DNA of 44,891 nucleotides, from positions 1 to 44,891 of the forward strand of contig NZ_PJJN01000022.1 of the NCBI RefSeq assembly GCF_002929825.1, written 5' to 3'. The DNA is from Cryobacterium sp. Y29. Its GTDB lineage: Bacteria; Actinomycetota; Actinomycetes; Actinomycetales; Microbacteriaceae. The notes under the pieces were generated by a model that saw only the letters and a list, made by a program, of their open reading frames with translations, was not told the DNA's origin and searched no databases. Both the position numbers and the translations under genes were made by a program. Below are positions 7,124-14,647 of the stretch, piece after piece. Each line of letters opens with the position of its first letter. The stretch's first letter is position 1.

Positions 7124-9038
7124 AGAATCCGGATCCCGCAGCCGTAACGGTGTTCGAGCAGTAGACCGTGGTGCCGCTGGTGCCCTTGGTTCCCTGCTCG
7201 TGGATGAAGAAGCCGTAGCCGGCTGCGCCGACCGGGGCGGTGTTGCCATAGAAGATGTTGCGGAGGCCCCAGCCGGCCACACTGCCGTTGACCGCGAAGC
7301 CGTGCATGGTGCTGTTCTTGCCGGAGTTATTGTAAATGCTCCAGTCGTTGCCCTTGACTTTGACCCATTCCGCGGCGCGCTGCATCGCGTTGGCGCCATC
7401 GATGATGTTGTCGCGGATGATCCCGCTGGAGGTACCTTCCTTGACCTCGATCGGCTGGGCGCCGGTCAGGCTGATGTTGTTGGCCATGACCAGCGTGCGG
7501 TCGGTCTTGTCGGGCTGGCAGTTGGTCTGGGCGCACCAGTTGGCGTCAGAGGTTCCGATATAGATACCCTCACCGTAGAACGGGTCGCGCTTGCCGGTGT
7601 TTTTGATGGTGTTGCCGACGACTTTGCTGTCGGTGGTGAAGGCACGCAGGTGGATGCCCTCGTAGCCGATGTTGTCAACAAGCGTGTCCGCAATGGTGAC
7701 GTTGCTGCTGCGGATGACGCTGATTCCCTTGAGGCTGTTGGTGACGGTCATTCCGGCGATCACGAGATTGGAGGAGTTGGAGATCTGGATGCCGTGGTTG
7801 TTCTGGATGCTGCCGACGTTGATCACGGCGCTGCGCGGTCCGCAGATCCAGACCGGGTTAGATGCGGTTCCGTTCGCGGTCATGTTGATCTGCTCGTTGT
7901 AGGTGCCGGGGGCCATCTTGATTACGGTCCCGGGCTGGGCCTGGGAGACGGCGGTTATGAGTTCCCTGGCCGTCGCCACATTGACGGTGGCGGCGGGGCA
8001 ATCCGCGTAGCGCGGGGTGCTGATCGGAGCCGGAGTCGGCGCAGTGCTTGGCACAGCCGACACGATGAACGCGTCGACGATGCTGTTGGTACCGGTCGAA
8101 CGGGCATCCTTCTGCCCGGTTCGGGTCACGGTGATGGTGTGCGTACCGGCCGAGAGGCTCGTGGTGCTGAACGCGTTCTGCTTGTAGGCGGTGGCGGCAG
8201 AATACCCGTTGACCGTGGCGACGTTCGTACCGTCGATCGCGACGGTGCTGGTGCCCGAGCTGCTGGTCAGGCGTGTGATGAAGGCAATGCTCGAGCCCTG
8301 GAAAGTGAACGAGGCGCTGCCCGCCGTAGTGGTGAACTGAACTCCACCGCCTGAGTCGCTGGTCGAGCCGGCGGTGCGCCAGGTGCCGTTGTACGTGACC
8401 GACGCGGAGTCGCCCTCGAAGGTGGTCGAACCGGCCGGAGCCTGCACGGGAGCGGTCGCAGCGGGTGCCGGTGCGGGTGCGGGTGCGGGTGCCGGTGCGG
8501 GTGCGGGCGCCGGTGCGGGAGTCATCGTCCCGGTAGGCGTCAGGGTGACGAAGGCGTCGACGATGCTGTTTGTGCCGGTGGAGCGGGCATCCTTCTGGCC
8601 GGTGCGGCTGACCTTGATGGTGTGCGTCCCGCTAGAAAGGTTTGAGGTGCTGAACAGGTTCTGCTGGTACCGGGTTGAGGCGGAGTAGCCGTTGACCGTG
8701 GCGACAACCTTGCCGTCGATGGCGATTTCACTCGTGCCGGAGCTGCTGGTCATACGCGTGACGTAGGCCACCGTTGAACCGGTGAAGGTGAGTGAAGCGC
8801 TCGACGTGGTCGAGGCGAACTTGATGGATCCGCCGTGGTCTGACGGAGAGCCCGTCGTGCGCCAGGTACCGGAATACTTCACCTGCGCGGAGCTGCTGTC
8901 GACAACCGTGGTACCGGCGGGAGCAGTGGCGGCGGAGGCTGAAGCGACGCCGAGGGGGATCATTGCGGTGAGGGGCACGATCGCGGCGATGACGACGGCC
9001 GCAATGGTGGCACGGCGTGAGGCACGAGGGAACAACAT
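7101..9038 (-). CDS. Secreted right-handed beta-helix protein with two sugar-binding-like domains
   Basis: A 645-residue secreted protein. Residues 1-37 are a Sec signal ending near ASA. Two homologous beta-sandwich domains of about 110 residues follow (about 45-160 and 205-325); each has a GTWRT segment, a TSSSGTS strand turn and a KDARSTGTNSIVDAF end, and they resemble galactose-binding-like carbohydrate modules. An (Ala-Pro)n linker separates them. The rest (about 345-645) is a right-handed parallel beta-helix of the pectate-lyase/chondroitinase-B type, with ladders such as NNHGIQISNSSNLVIAGMTV and IGYEGIHLRAF. It may be a polymer lyase, an epimerase or a surface binder; no catalytic set could be assigned. 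GGAAGG lies upstream of the ATG. Its stop lies inside the convergent glycosyltransferase. Confidence 0.85.
   Translation of the reverse strand: MLFPRASRRATIAAVVIAAIVPLTAMIPLGVASASAATAPAGTTVVDSSSAQVKYSGTWRTTGSPSDHGGSIKFASTTSSASLTFTGSTVAYVTRMTSSSGTSEIAIDGKVVATVNGYSASTRYQQNLFSTSNLSSGTHTIKVSRTGQKDARSTGTNSIVDAFVTLTPTGTMTPAPAPAPAPAPAPAPAPAPAATAPVQAPAGSTTFEGDSASVTYNGTWRTAGSTSDSGGGVQFTTTAGSASFTFQGSSIAFITRLTSSSGTSTVAIDGTNVATVNGYSAATAYKQNAFSTTSLSAGTHTITVTRTGQKDARSTGTNSIVDAFIVSAVPSTAPTPAPISTPRYADCPAATVNVATARELITAVSQAQPGTVIKMAPGTYNEQINMTANGTASNPVWICGPRSAVINVGSIQNNHGIQISNSSNLVIAGMTVTNSLKGISVIRSSNVTIADTLVDNIGYEGIHLRAFTTDSKVVGNTIKNTGKRDPFYGEGIYIGTSDANWCAQTNCQPDKTDRTLVMANNISLTGAQPIEVKEGTSSGIIRDNIIDGANAMQRAAEWVKVKGNDWSIYNNSGKNSTMHGFAVNGSVAGWGLRNIFYGNTAPVGAAGYGFFIHEQGTKGTSGTTVYCSNTVTAAGSGFSNQACIS
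8459..8518 (-). repeat. Hexanucleotide repeat encoding Ala-Pro linker
   Basis: Near-perfect GGTGCG/GGTGCC hexamers on the plus strand encode an alternating Ala-Pro spacer between the two sandwich domains of the beta-helix protein. The spacer should be stiff and extended and its length may vary between strains. The paralogue at 9541 has only a short Pro/Ala stretch at the equivalent site. Confidence 0.8.
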
Positions 9039-9124
9039 TATGAAACCTTCCGAATGTTCAAGGAGGGATGGTTACGTCCGTGAACCCGACGGGTTCCGAC
9101 GCATATGATCTTCGTGATTTGTGG

Positions 9125-9153
9125 CGGTAACGCTTCCGTGATCACGTCGTCAA
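9125..9153 (-). promoter_or_regulatory. Candidate promoter with palindrome in spacer
   Basis: On the reverse strand TTGACG (9148-9153) is followed 17 bases later by TTACCG (9125-9130). The spacer contains the perfect palindrome CGTGATCACG (9137-9146), which would suit a repressor. It sits about 90 bases upstream of the beta-helix gene start. The -10 match is weak. Confidence 0.35.
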
Positions 9154-9431
9154 TTAGCGTCGGAACTGCTGCGCGTTAGCCGTGTGTAAATGGGTTTGTG
9201 GGCACAAAATACGCGGATGCAGCGGTGCAGCAGCGCGCGGACGCGCGCGAGAAAGTGGGGGTCAAGTCGAGCAATCGCCAGCGCGAAACTGAGACGACCT
9301 CGGGGATTTCGCCCTGATCAGTGCTATTGCCCATTGTGGGCAACGCCCCGCAAGTGGGGGCCGGATTTTCGGGCGGCCCCACGCGGTCACCGTGATCGGG
9401 TATCGGTCATTCCTGAGAAAGTGCCTAGAGT

Positions 9432-9453
9432 AAAATTCAAACTGTTGAATTTT
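9432..9453. promoter_or_regulatory. AT-rich perfect inverted repeat, operator candidate
   Basis: AAAATTCAA and TTGAATTTT are exact reverse complements separated by ACTG. The low GC stands out against the surroundings, and the TTCAA-N4-TTGAA core looks like a dimeric-regulator site of the MarR or TetR kind. It is about 390 bases upstream of the beta-helix gene start and about 90 bases past the stop of the paralogue. A weak terminator is the alternative. Confidence 0.4.
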
Positions 9454-9540
9454 GTCTTGATGCACACTGTCGCACCTGCGATCACACCAAAAACAACCTC
9501 CAACGCCCCCGAGGGCACGCTGAGGGTCGTGTGCAGTCGA

Positions 9541-11061
9541 CTACGGAGTACAGGCGATGTTGGTCAATCCTTGCCCGGCGCGGGTGACCGAGTTCGAGCA
9601 CGACACCGTGGTGTCGCTGGAGCCCTTGCTGCCTTTCTCGTGGATGAAGAAGGCGTAACCACCGGCGTTCACCGCACCCGAGTTGTCGGTGAAGGTGTTG
9701 TGAAGGCCCCAGCCGGGGACGCTTCCGTTGACCGCGAAGCCGTGCAGGGGGCTGTTGGAGCCCTTGTTGTCATAGATCATCCAGTTGTTACCCTTGACCT
9801 TGACCCACTCGTTAGCAGCGCTCATGCCGTTAGCTCCGTCAATCACATTGTCCCGAACGACGCCGTCGGAAGTGCCCTCCTTGACTTCGATCGGCTGAGC
9901 ACCGGTGAGGCTGATGTGATTGCCAAGTACGAGAGTGCCGTCGGTTCGGTCGGGCCGGCAATTGGTCTGATCGCACCAATTGTTGTCAGACGTACCGATG
10001 TAGATGCCCTCTCCGAAGGGTGCGTCCCGCATTCCGGTGTTTGAGATGATGTTGCCGACCACGGTGCTGTCGGTTGTGAAGGCGCGCAGGTGAATGCCCT
10101 CGTAGCCGATGTGGTCGATGCGGGTGTCGGCGATCGTCACGTTCGTGCCGCCGATGACGCTGATGCCTTTGAGGCTGTTGGTCACGGTCATACCGGCGAT
10201 CACGAGGTTGGACGAGTTCTTGATCTGGATACCGTGGTTGTCCTGGACGCTGCCCACGTTGATGACGGCGTCGCGCGAGCCACAGACCCAGATCGGGTCG
10301 GCGGCGGTGCCATTAGCGTGGATGTCGATCTGGCCGCGATAGGTTCCGGAGGCCATCCTGATGACGGTTCCAGGGTGGGCGCGGTCGACGGCCGTCCGGA
10401 GTTCGTCAACGGTGTGCACCGTCGTCGTCGCGGCGGGGCAGTCGGCGTAGCGGTGCACGGTCGGCGGCGGCGCGAGTGCAGGGACCGGTGCTGGTGCTGG
10501 GCCGGTCGCGGCATTCACCACGAAGGCGTCCACGATGCTGTTGGTACCGCTTGCGCGTGCGTCACGCTTACCGGTGCGACTGATCGTGATGGTGTGGGTA
10601 CCGTTCGAAAGGGACGTCGTGCGGAACACGGTCTTCTGGTGCACGGTTCGCACGGAGTACGCGTTCACCGTCGCAACGACCCTGCCGTCGATCGACACGG
10701 TGCTTTTTCCTGAACTTTTTGTGGTGCGCGTGATGAAAGCGACGCTTGTTCCCGTGAACGTCATTGATGCGCTGCCGGCGCCGGACTGAAACCGCACGGA
10801 TCCACCGCGGTCGGCGGTATTGCGCGTACTGCGCCAGGAGCCGGTATAGCTGATCTTTGCCGAGGAGCTGTCGATGACTGTGCGTGGGGGGGCGGCAGCG
10901 GCCTCACCGCCCGGGCTGGGGATGGCCAGGAAGGCGAGAACGGCAACGATGACGGCAGTGCACGCGGCAACGGCGATTGCGGTGCGGCGGGCGGATGCGC
11001 GAGAGCGGGGAAGTGTGCGGGAAACGGGTTTGCGCGGGTGACGGTTACCAAGAAAGGGCAC
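9541..11061 (-). CDS. Secreted right-handed beta-helix protein, paralogue with one sugar-binding-like domain
   Basis: About 506 residues from the chosen start. An N-terminal basic stretch and a long hydrophobic segment (AVAACTAVIVAVLAFLAI) form a signal or anchor. One beta-sandwich module with a YTGSWRSTRN start and a KRDARASGTNSIVDAF end follows, then a beta-helix closely matching the 7101-9038 product, including IGYEGIHLRAF, GEGIYIGTSDNNWC and LTGAQPIEVKEGTS. The GTG at 11061 was chosen because GAGAGAGG (11070-11077) lies eight bases upstream; a start at 11169 would add 36 charged residues before the signal and has no such site. A tandem duplication followed by gain or loss of one module explains the pair. 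Catalytic activity is unknown. Confidence 0.82.
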   Translation of the reverse strand: MPFLGNRHPRKPVSRTLPRSRASARRTAIAVAACTAVIVAVLAFLAIPSPGGEAAAAPPRTVIDSSSAKISYTGSWRSTRNTADRGGSVRFQSGAGSASMTFTGTSVAFITRTTKSSGKSTVSIDGRVVATVNAYSVRTVHQKTVFRTTSLSNGTHTITISRTGKRDARASGTNSIVDAFVVNAATGPAPAPVPALAPPPTVHRYADCPAATTTVHTVDELRTAVDRAHPGTVIRMASGTYRGQIDIHANGTAADPIWVCGSRDAVINVGSVQDNHGIQIKNSSNLVIAGMTVTNSLKGISVIGGTNVTIADTRIDHIGYEGIHLRAFTTDSTVVGNIISNTGMRDAPFGEGIYIGTSDNNWCDQTNCRPDRTDGTLVLGNHISLTGAQPIEVKEGTSDGVVRDNVIDGANGMSAANEWVKVKGNNWMIYDNKGSNSPLHGFAVNGSVPGWGLHNTFTDNSGAVNAGGYAFFIHEKGSKGSSDTTVSCSNSVTRAGQGLTNIACTP

Positions 11062-11367
11062 GGCAGGGACCTCTCTCAAGTCGGGATCGCGGACGGACAG
11101 CGGTGTCGCGGGTGAGGATTCTCCTGAGTGCTGGTTACTGGCTTGGTCGTTACGAGATGCGACGCGCATTCAGCGTTCGAAGACCGAGATCGTCGGGAAC
11201 TGTTGGGGTTGCACTTCCACCTGAGCCTATCGAGAGCCAAAGTCGAATCCGTTTCACTTCCCTGTGAAAATGCTCAAAATCACACGAAAGATTCTGGGAT
11301 TATCCCGGCCGCTCTTGTTGGTATGGGCAGGCCCCGTCAACGCCGATGAGTTTCAACCCGATCCAGA
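11062..11367. other. Intergenic region upstream of beta-helix gene 2
   Basis: No gene is supported here. It separates the end of the reverse glycosyltransferase operon (11368) from the second beta-helix gene. The small palindromes GGGATTATCCC (11296-11306) and TTTCAC-N6-GTGAAA (11252-11269) are the only structured elements seen. No strong sigma-70-like promoter was found. Confidence 0.5.
11252..11269. promoter_or_regulatory. TTTCAC-N6-GTGAAA inverted repeat
   Basis: A six-base perfect inverted repeat with a six-base spacer lies about 190 bases upstream of the reverse beta-helix gene. It has the size and spacing of a dimeric regulator site. No regulator can be named. Confidence 0.3.
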
Positions 11368-12372
11368 TCAGGCGACACCCCGCTCGGCTGTGAGGCGCAG
11401 TACCCGACGATGCAGCGGAACACTGAGTTTTGCCGTGCCGGCCAGCACCAGCCGCCTCCAATCGCGACGGCGCGCGGCTAGCAATATGAGCCGCCAGGTC
11501 AGGCGGGAACGCAGCTCGGAGACGATCTCGGCCCGTTCGTCGGCATCGTACGGGCCGGTCAGCGCGTCCTTCAGCCCGGAGAGCAGCACGTAGCGCAGCC
11601 GAAAGTAGCCGTACGAGTTAGAACGGATGATGCGGGTATCCAGGGTGATAGCCGCGTTCGTGACGGCCTGTTCGACCAGCAAAAGAGACTCGGCCCGGCG
11701 CAACCCCGAGCGGATGATCGACCCACCGCGCACAACATAGGAATAGAGCGAGTCGCTGATGAACGCCACGCGATCGGCCGCAGCGAGCAGTTGGGCCACC
11801 ATGGCCAGGTCGGAGTGCACCCGGGTCGGGGTGAACTCGATCTCGCGGGTAAGAGAACGGCGGAACAATTTGTTCCAGAGGTGCCCGGTCAGCTCGCCAT
11901 CGAGCAGGAGCACAAAAGCCTCTGCGCCCGTGATCGGATTGTTCAGAAGAGGCACAACCAACGGGCGCCGCCGGCCGGGGTAGACATACGACGCACCGCA
12001 GACGATCACGTCAGCGCCCGTAGACCTGGCCGCTGCCATGAGTTTCTCCAGCGCAGAGTCAGCCCACTCGTCGTCACAATCGACGAACCACAGAAACTCA
12101 CCCCGACTCTCGGCCACCGCCCGCGCCCGCGCCCGCGCGACACCGCCATTGTGCTCCTCGCGAAAGTAATGCACGTTGGCGTTTGCCGCAGCCGCCCGCG
12201 CGCCGATCGTAGCCGTCGTATCCGTCGAGCCGTCGTCGACCACGATGATCTCGAAATCGTCCAAGGTCTGGCCCAGGAGTCGTTCAATGGCGCTCTCCAG
12301 AAACTCGGCGGCGTTGTAGGCCGGCACGATGATGCTGACAACCGGCGAGCCCGCAGCGTGTGCCCCGGTCAT
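11368..12372 (-). CDS. Family 2 glycosyltransferase
   Basis: A 334-residue GT-A glycosyltransferase acting on the cytosolic side. The N-terminus reads VVSIIVPAYNAAEFLESAIE; DFEIIVVDDGSTD carries the nucleotide-binding Asp pair and FLWFVDCDDEW the metal-binding DxD-like motif. The ATG at 12372 was chosen because it overlaps the upstream stop as ATGA, matching every other junction in this operon; an earlier start would reach far into the pyruvyl transferase gene. The C-terminus is basic with a LLAARRRDWRRLVL amphipathic helix, suggesting peripheral membrane contact. It is the last gene of the reverse operon that starts at 18614. Confidence 0.87.
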   Translation of the reverse strand: MTGAHAAGSPVVSIIVPAYNAAEFLESAIERLLGQTLDDFEIIVVDDGSTDTTATIGARAAAANANVHYFREEHNGGVARARARAVAESRGEFLWFVDCDDEWADSALEKLMAAARSTGADVIVCGASYVYPGRRRPLVVPLLNNPITGAEAFVLLLDGELTGHLWNKLFRRSLTREIEFTPTRVHSDLAMVAQLLAAADRVAFISDSLYSYVVRGGSIIRSGLRRAESLLLVEQAVTNAAITLDTRIIRSNSYGYFRLRYVLLSGLKDALTGPYDADERAEIVSELRSRLTWRLILLAARRRDWRRLVLAGTAKLSVPLHRRVLRLTAERGVA

Positions 12373-13418
12373 GCGGTGAGCTTTCCAATGGAGCGGGTCA
12401 GCTCCCGTAGAGAAGCGCGCGCCTCGACGACGTGGTGCAGGATCGGCTCCCGGCGGCTGACGACGTCGCAAGCCCGGCGCTCGAGCGCCGCAGGGTCTGG
12501 CAGCGTCCAGCCGATCGTGGCGCCTTTGATACCGACCGCGTCGAGGGTGCGAGCCGCCTTCGACGGGCCTGCATCGGCGATCACAAGCGGCAGCGCGCCC
12601 TCGGTCAGGCCGATCACGGCAGCGTGTAGTCGGTCGGTCACCACAAGCAATGACTGCTGGTAGACCGCCCGTAGTTTCTGCTCCTGAGCGAGATGGTCTG
12701 GACCGTCCCAGACCATGGCCGTGCCGCCGAGCTTATCGGCCAGTTCCTCGGCGAGCGGCCCGTCTCGTTCGATCTGCGACACCGCCACGATCTCGAGTTT
12801 GAGGGCATCGGCCAGGCCGCGCACTGCCGCCAGCCACGCATCGTCGGGGTGCCGCCCGTTGTAGCGCACCGCTACGGCCAGTAGCGGGCGAGAAGCGGTG
12901 GACGCGAGCAGATCGGCATCTGCTGCCCCCGTAGCAAAGGCCCAGTCGGGAGCGATGCGACCCAGGCCCATCGTGCCGCGGCTGTAGGCGTCACGCCAGG
13001 CCACGAGGTCGCACAGGCGCAGTGTCGCCGCCACCGGAATGCGCCAGCCCGTCTTCTGCCGCACGCCGAACCCGGCGTGCACGGCGTGCCCGCCGCGCAG
13101 ACGGTTGAGCGCGAGGTGGGGCGCAAGACGCACGTAGCGCAGGGCATACGCCCGCTGCAATTCCATTTCGCCAGCGTTGAAGGCGTAAACGGATGCCTCC
13201 CGGAGAGTCGACCGCGAAATCTCGCGTCGCCATTCTGCACTGGTGCGATACATCCGGTCTTCATCGTGCAGGCTAAGCCCACTGAGGTAGAAGTCCGATC
13301 GGGCCCCAACGAAAACCTGCAGTTCGCCGGCGCCCCGAAGTGCATCGAGAAAGGCCCGTCGCAGCACGGTATCGCCGACATTGTCGATCTGGCCCATAGC
13401 CGAGGCGAAGATTCTCAT
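12369..13418 (-). CDS. Polysaccharide pyruvyl transferase family protein
   Basis: A 349-residue PF04230-type enzyme starting MRIFASAMGQIDNVGDTVLRR, the family's N-terminal nucleotide-fold signature. The C-terminal lobe has VVTDRLHAAVIGLTEGALP, matching the SDRLHVLVGALTEG segment of the 4812-5912 product. The two are paralogues with the same length and domain plan but are clearly diverged, so they probably modify different sugars. The ATG overlaps the upstream glycosyltransferase stop (ATGA) and its stop overlaps the next start. PEP-dependent ketal pyruvylation of a lipid-linked repeat unit is expected from the family and is not shown by the sequence. Confidence 0.78.
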   Translation of the reverse strand: MRIFASAMGQIDNVGDTVLRRAFLDALRGAGELQVFVGARSDFYLSGLSLHDEDRMYRTSAEWRREISRSTLREASVYAFNAGEMELQRAYALRYVRLAPHLALNRLRGGHAVHAGFGVRQKTGWRIPVAATLRLCDLVAWRDAYSRGTMGLGRIAPDWAFATGAADADLLASTASRPLLAVAVRYNGRHPDDAWLAAVRGLADALKLEIVAVSQIERDGPLAEELADKLGGTAMVWDGPDHLAQEQKLRAVYQQSLLVVTDRLHAAVIGLTEGALPLVIADAGPSKAARTLDAVGIKGATIGWTLPDPAALERRACDVVSRREPILHHVVEARASLRELTRSIGKLTA

Positions 13419-14647
13419 GCGCGTTCCACGACCCGAAGTAAGACCCGTTCCAAGGCGCTGCCGCTCGCTTCCTCCGAAAAACGAGCCAGCCAGGGTTCGA
13501 TGTGCTCGAGCGGGAGGTCCACTGCCCGCAGAATGGCGTCGGCAAGGTCCGCCGGATGCGCGGACAGCGCGAGTTCGCCCGTGATGCCGGGCACAATCGC
13601 ATCCGCTACCCCGAGCGCCCCCGAAACGGCGACCGAGGGATAGCCGGCCGCGGCCGCTTCAACGAGAACGTTGCCAAAACCCTCCCGGCTCGAGGTGAGC
13701 AGCGCCACCGAGTTGTCGGCGAAGTGGTCGAACCAGTTTTCGACCCAGCCGCGATGGTGAAAGGCCACGTTCTCCTGCCGAGCCGCGGCCTGTACGTCGT
13801 TGAGCAGGGGACCGCCGCCGAACGAGACGACCTCGACGACCACGCCGCGACGGGCGAGCTCGGCGGCGGCCGCGATCGCGAGCAGCGGCCGCTTCTGCGC
13901 CACGAGCCGGCAGGCCAGCACAATCTGAATGCCGTTGGCTGATCCTGGGCGGCGTTCGGATCGCGCCACGATCGTGGTTCCCCCCGGCTCGACCAGTTCC
14001 GTGCCGTCGTCACCCCCGACCTGGACGTGGGCCGCCGTCGTGCCCAGCCCGCGCCGGGTGCCGCGTAGTTTTGCCGTTGCCGGGTTGGCGACGACGGTGA
14101 TGCGGTCACCGCGCACTCCGAAAGCGGCGATCATCTCAGCGGCGACCGGATGCGAAATGGCGATCACGTGGTCGGCCCACGGATACAGGCGCTTGGCAAA
14201 CCAGATTTTCACCCGGTGGGCAAGATTCGATCCGGGCAGCCCGAGCGATACCAGGTTGCGTTCACTCACGAGCACGCGGGGGCGCAGACGGGCTGGCATT
14301 AGGCGGGCAGCGGTCAGCAGCACCAGGTTCGGGTGGGCCTGCAGCGATATCGCCACGTCGGGGTGCCAGTCGAGCAGGCGGCGCCGAAGCGCGGTGGCTT
14401 TCTGCAGGTGGCCGCGCTGCCCGGAAAGGGAGGATGACGCCACGCCATCGGGGAGGTACTCCGGTTTCACTGCGGCGGAGGTCAGAACGACAGCCACCTC
14501 GTAGCCCTGGTCGGCGAGCCAGCCCATCCAGGTGCGGGCCACAAATTCTGCCCCACCACCGTGCAGTGACGGAATCACGAAGAGGATGCGGCGCAGGGCG
14601 GGATCGGCGCGCGCATAGTCGGGTGGGGTGTGCGAGGAGAGCGTCAT
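13415..14647 (-). CDS. Family 4 glycosyltransferase
   Basis: A 410-residue GT-B enzyme. The N-terminal domain shows ILFVIPSLHGGGAEFVARTW, the GT4 glycine-rich loop. A linker of about 30 residues rich in Gly, Thr and Glu (GTTAAHVQVGGDDGTELVEP) interrupts the usual core before the C-terminal domain. That domain has IVLACRLVAQKRPLLAI and the EX7E-like SREGFGNVLVEAAAAG. The ATG at 14647 was chosen because it overlaps the stop of the flippase fusion as ATGA; an upstream start at 14863 would add 72 residues inside that gene. A nucleotide-sugar-dependent sugar transfer to the growing repeat unit is expected. Confidence 0.85.
   Translation of the reverse strand: MTLSSHTPPDYARADPALRRILFVIPSLHGGGAEFVARTWMGWLADQGYEVAVVLTSAAVKPEYLPDGVASSSLSGQRGHLQKATALRRRLLDWHPDVAISLQAHPNLVLLTAARLMPARLRPRVLVSERNLVSLGLPGSNLAHRVKIWFAKRLYPWADHVIAISHPVAAEMIAAFGVRGDRITVVANPATAKLRGTRRGLGTTAAHVQVGGDDGTELVEPGGTTIVARSERRPGSANGIQIVLACRLVAQKRPLLAIAAAAELARRGVVVEVVSFGGGPLLNDVQAAARQENVAFHHRGWVENWFDHFADNSVALLTSSREGFGNVLVEAAAAGYPSVAVSGALGVADAIVPGITGELALSAHPADLADAILRAVDLPLEHIEPWLARFSEEASGSALERVLLRVVERA

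Larger units (their letters stand above)
9039..9540. other. 502-bp intergenic region upstream of beta-helix gene 1
   Basis: No convincing gene is present; the open frames here have no recognisable protein character. The stretch holds the upstream region of the reverse gene ending at 9038 and lies beyond the 3' end of the paralogue at 9541. It contains a promoter-like pair with a palindrome in its spacer (9125-9153) and an AT-rich perfect inverted repeat (9432-9453). CGTGAT recurs near 9114, 9137 and 9390. Confidence 0.6.

Noticed and set aside
7095..8354. 419-codon forward frame opposite beta-helix gene 1
   Set aside because: Its Gly/Val/Asp-rich sequence mirrors the reverse gene's codon pattern; the reverse product has a signal peptide and clear domains.
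8459..8518. Hexamer run considered as a CRISPR-like array
   Set aside because: There are no spacers; it is a simple coding repeat for Ala-Pro. No CRISPR array was seen anywhere in the window.
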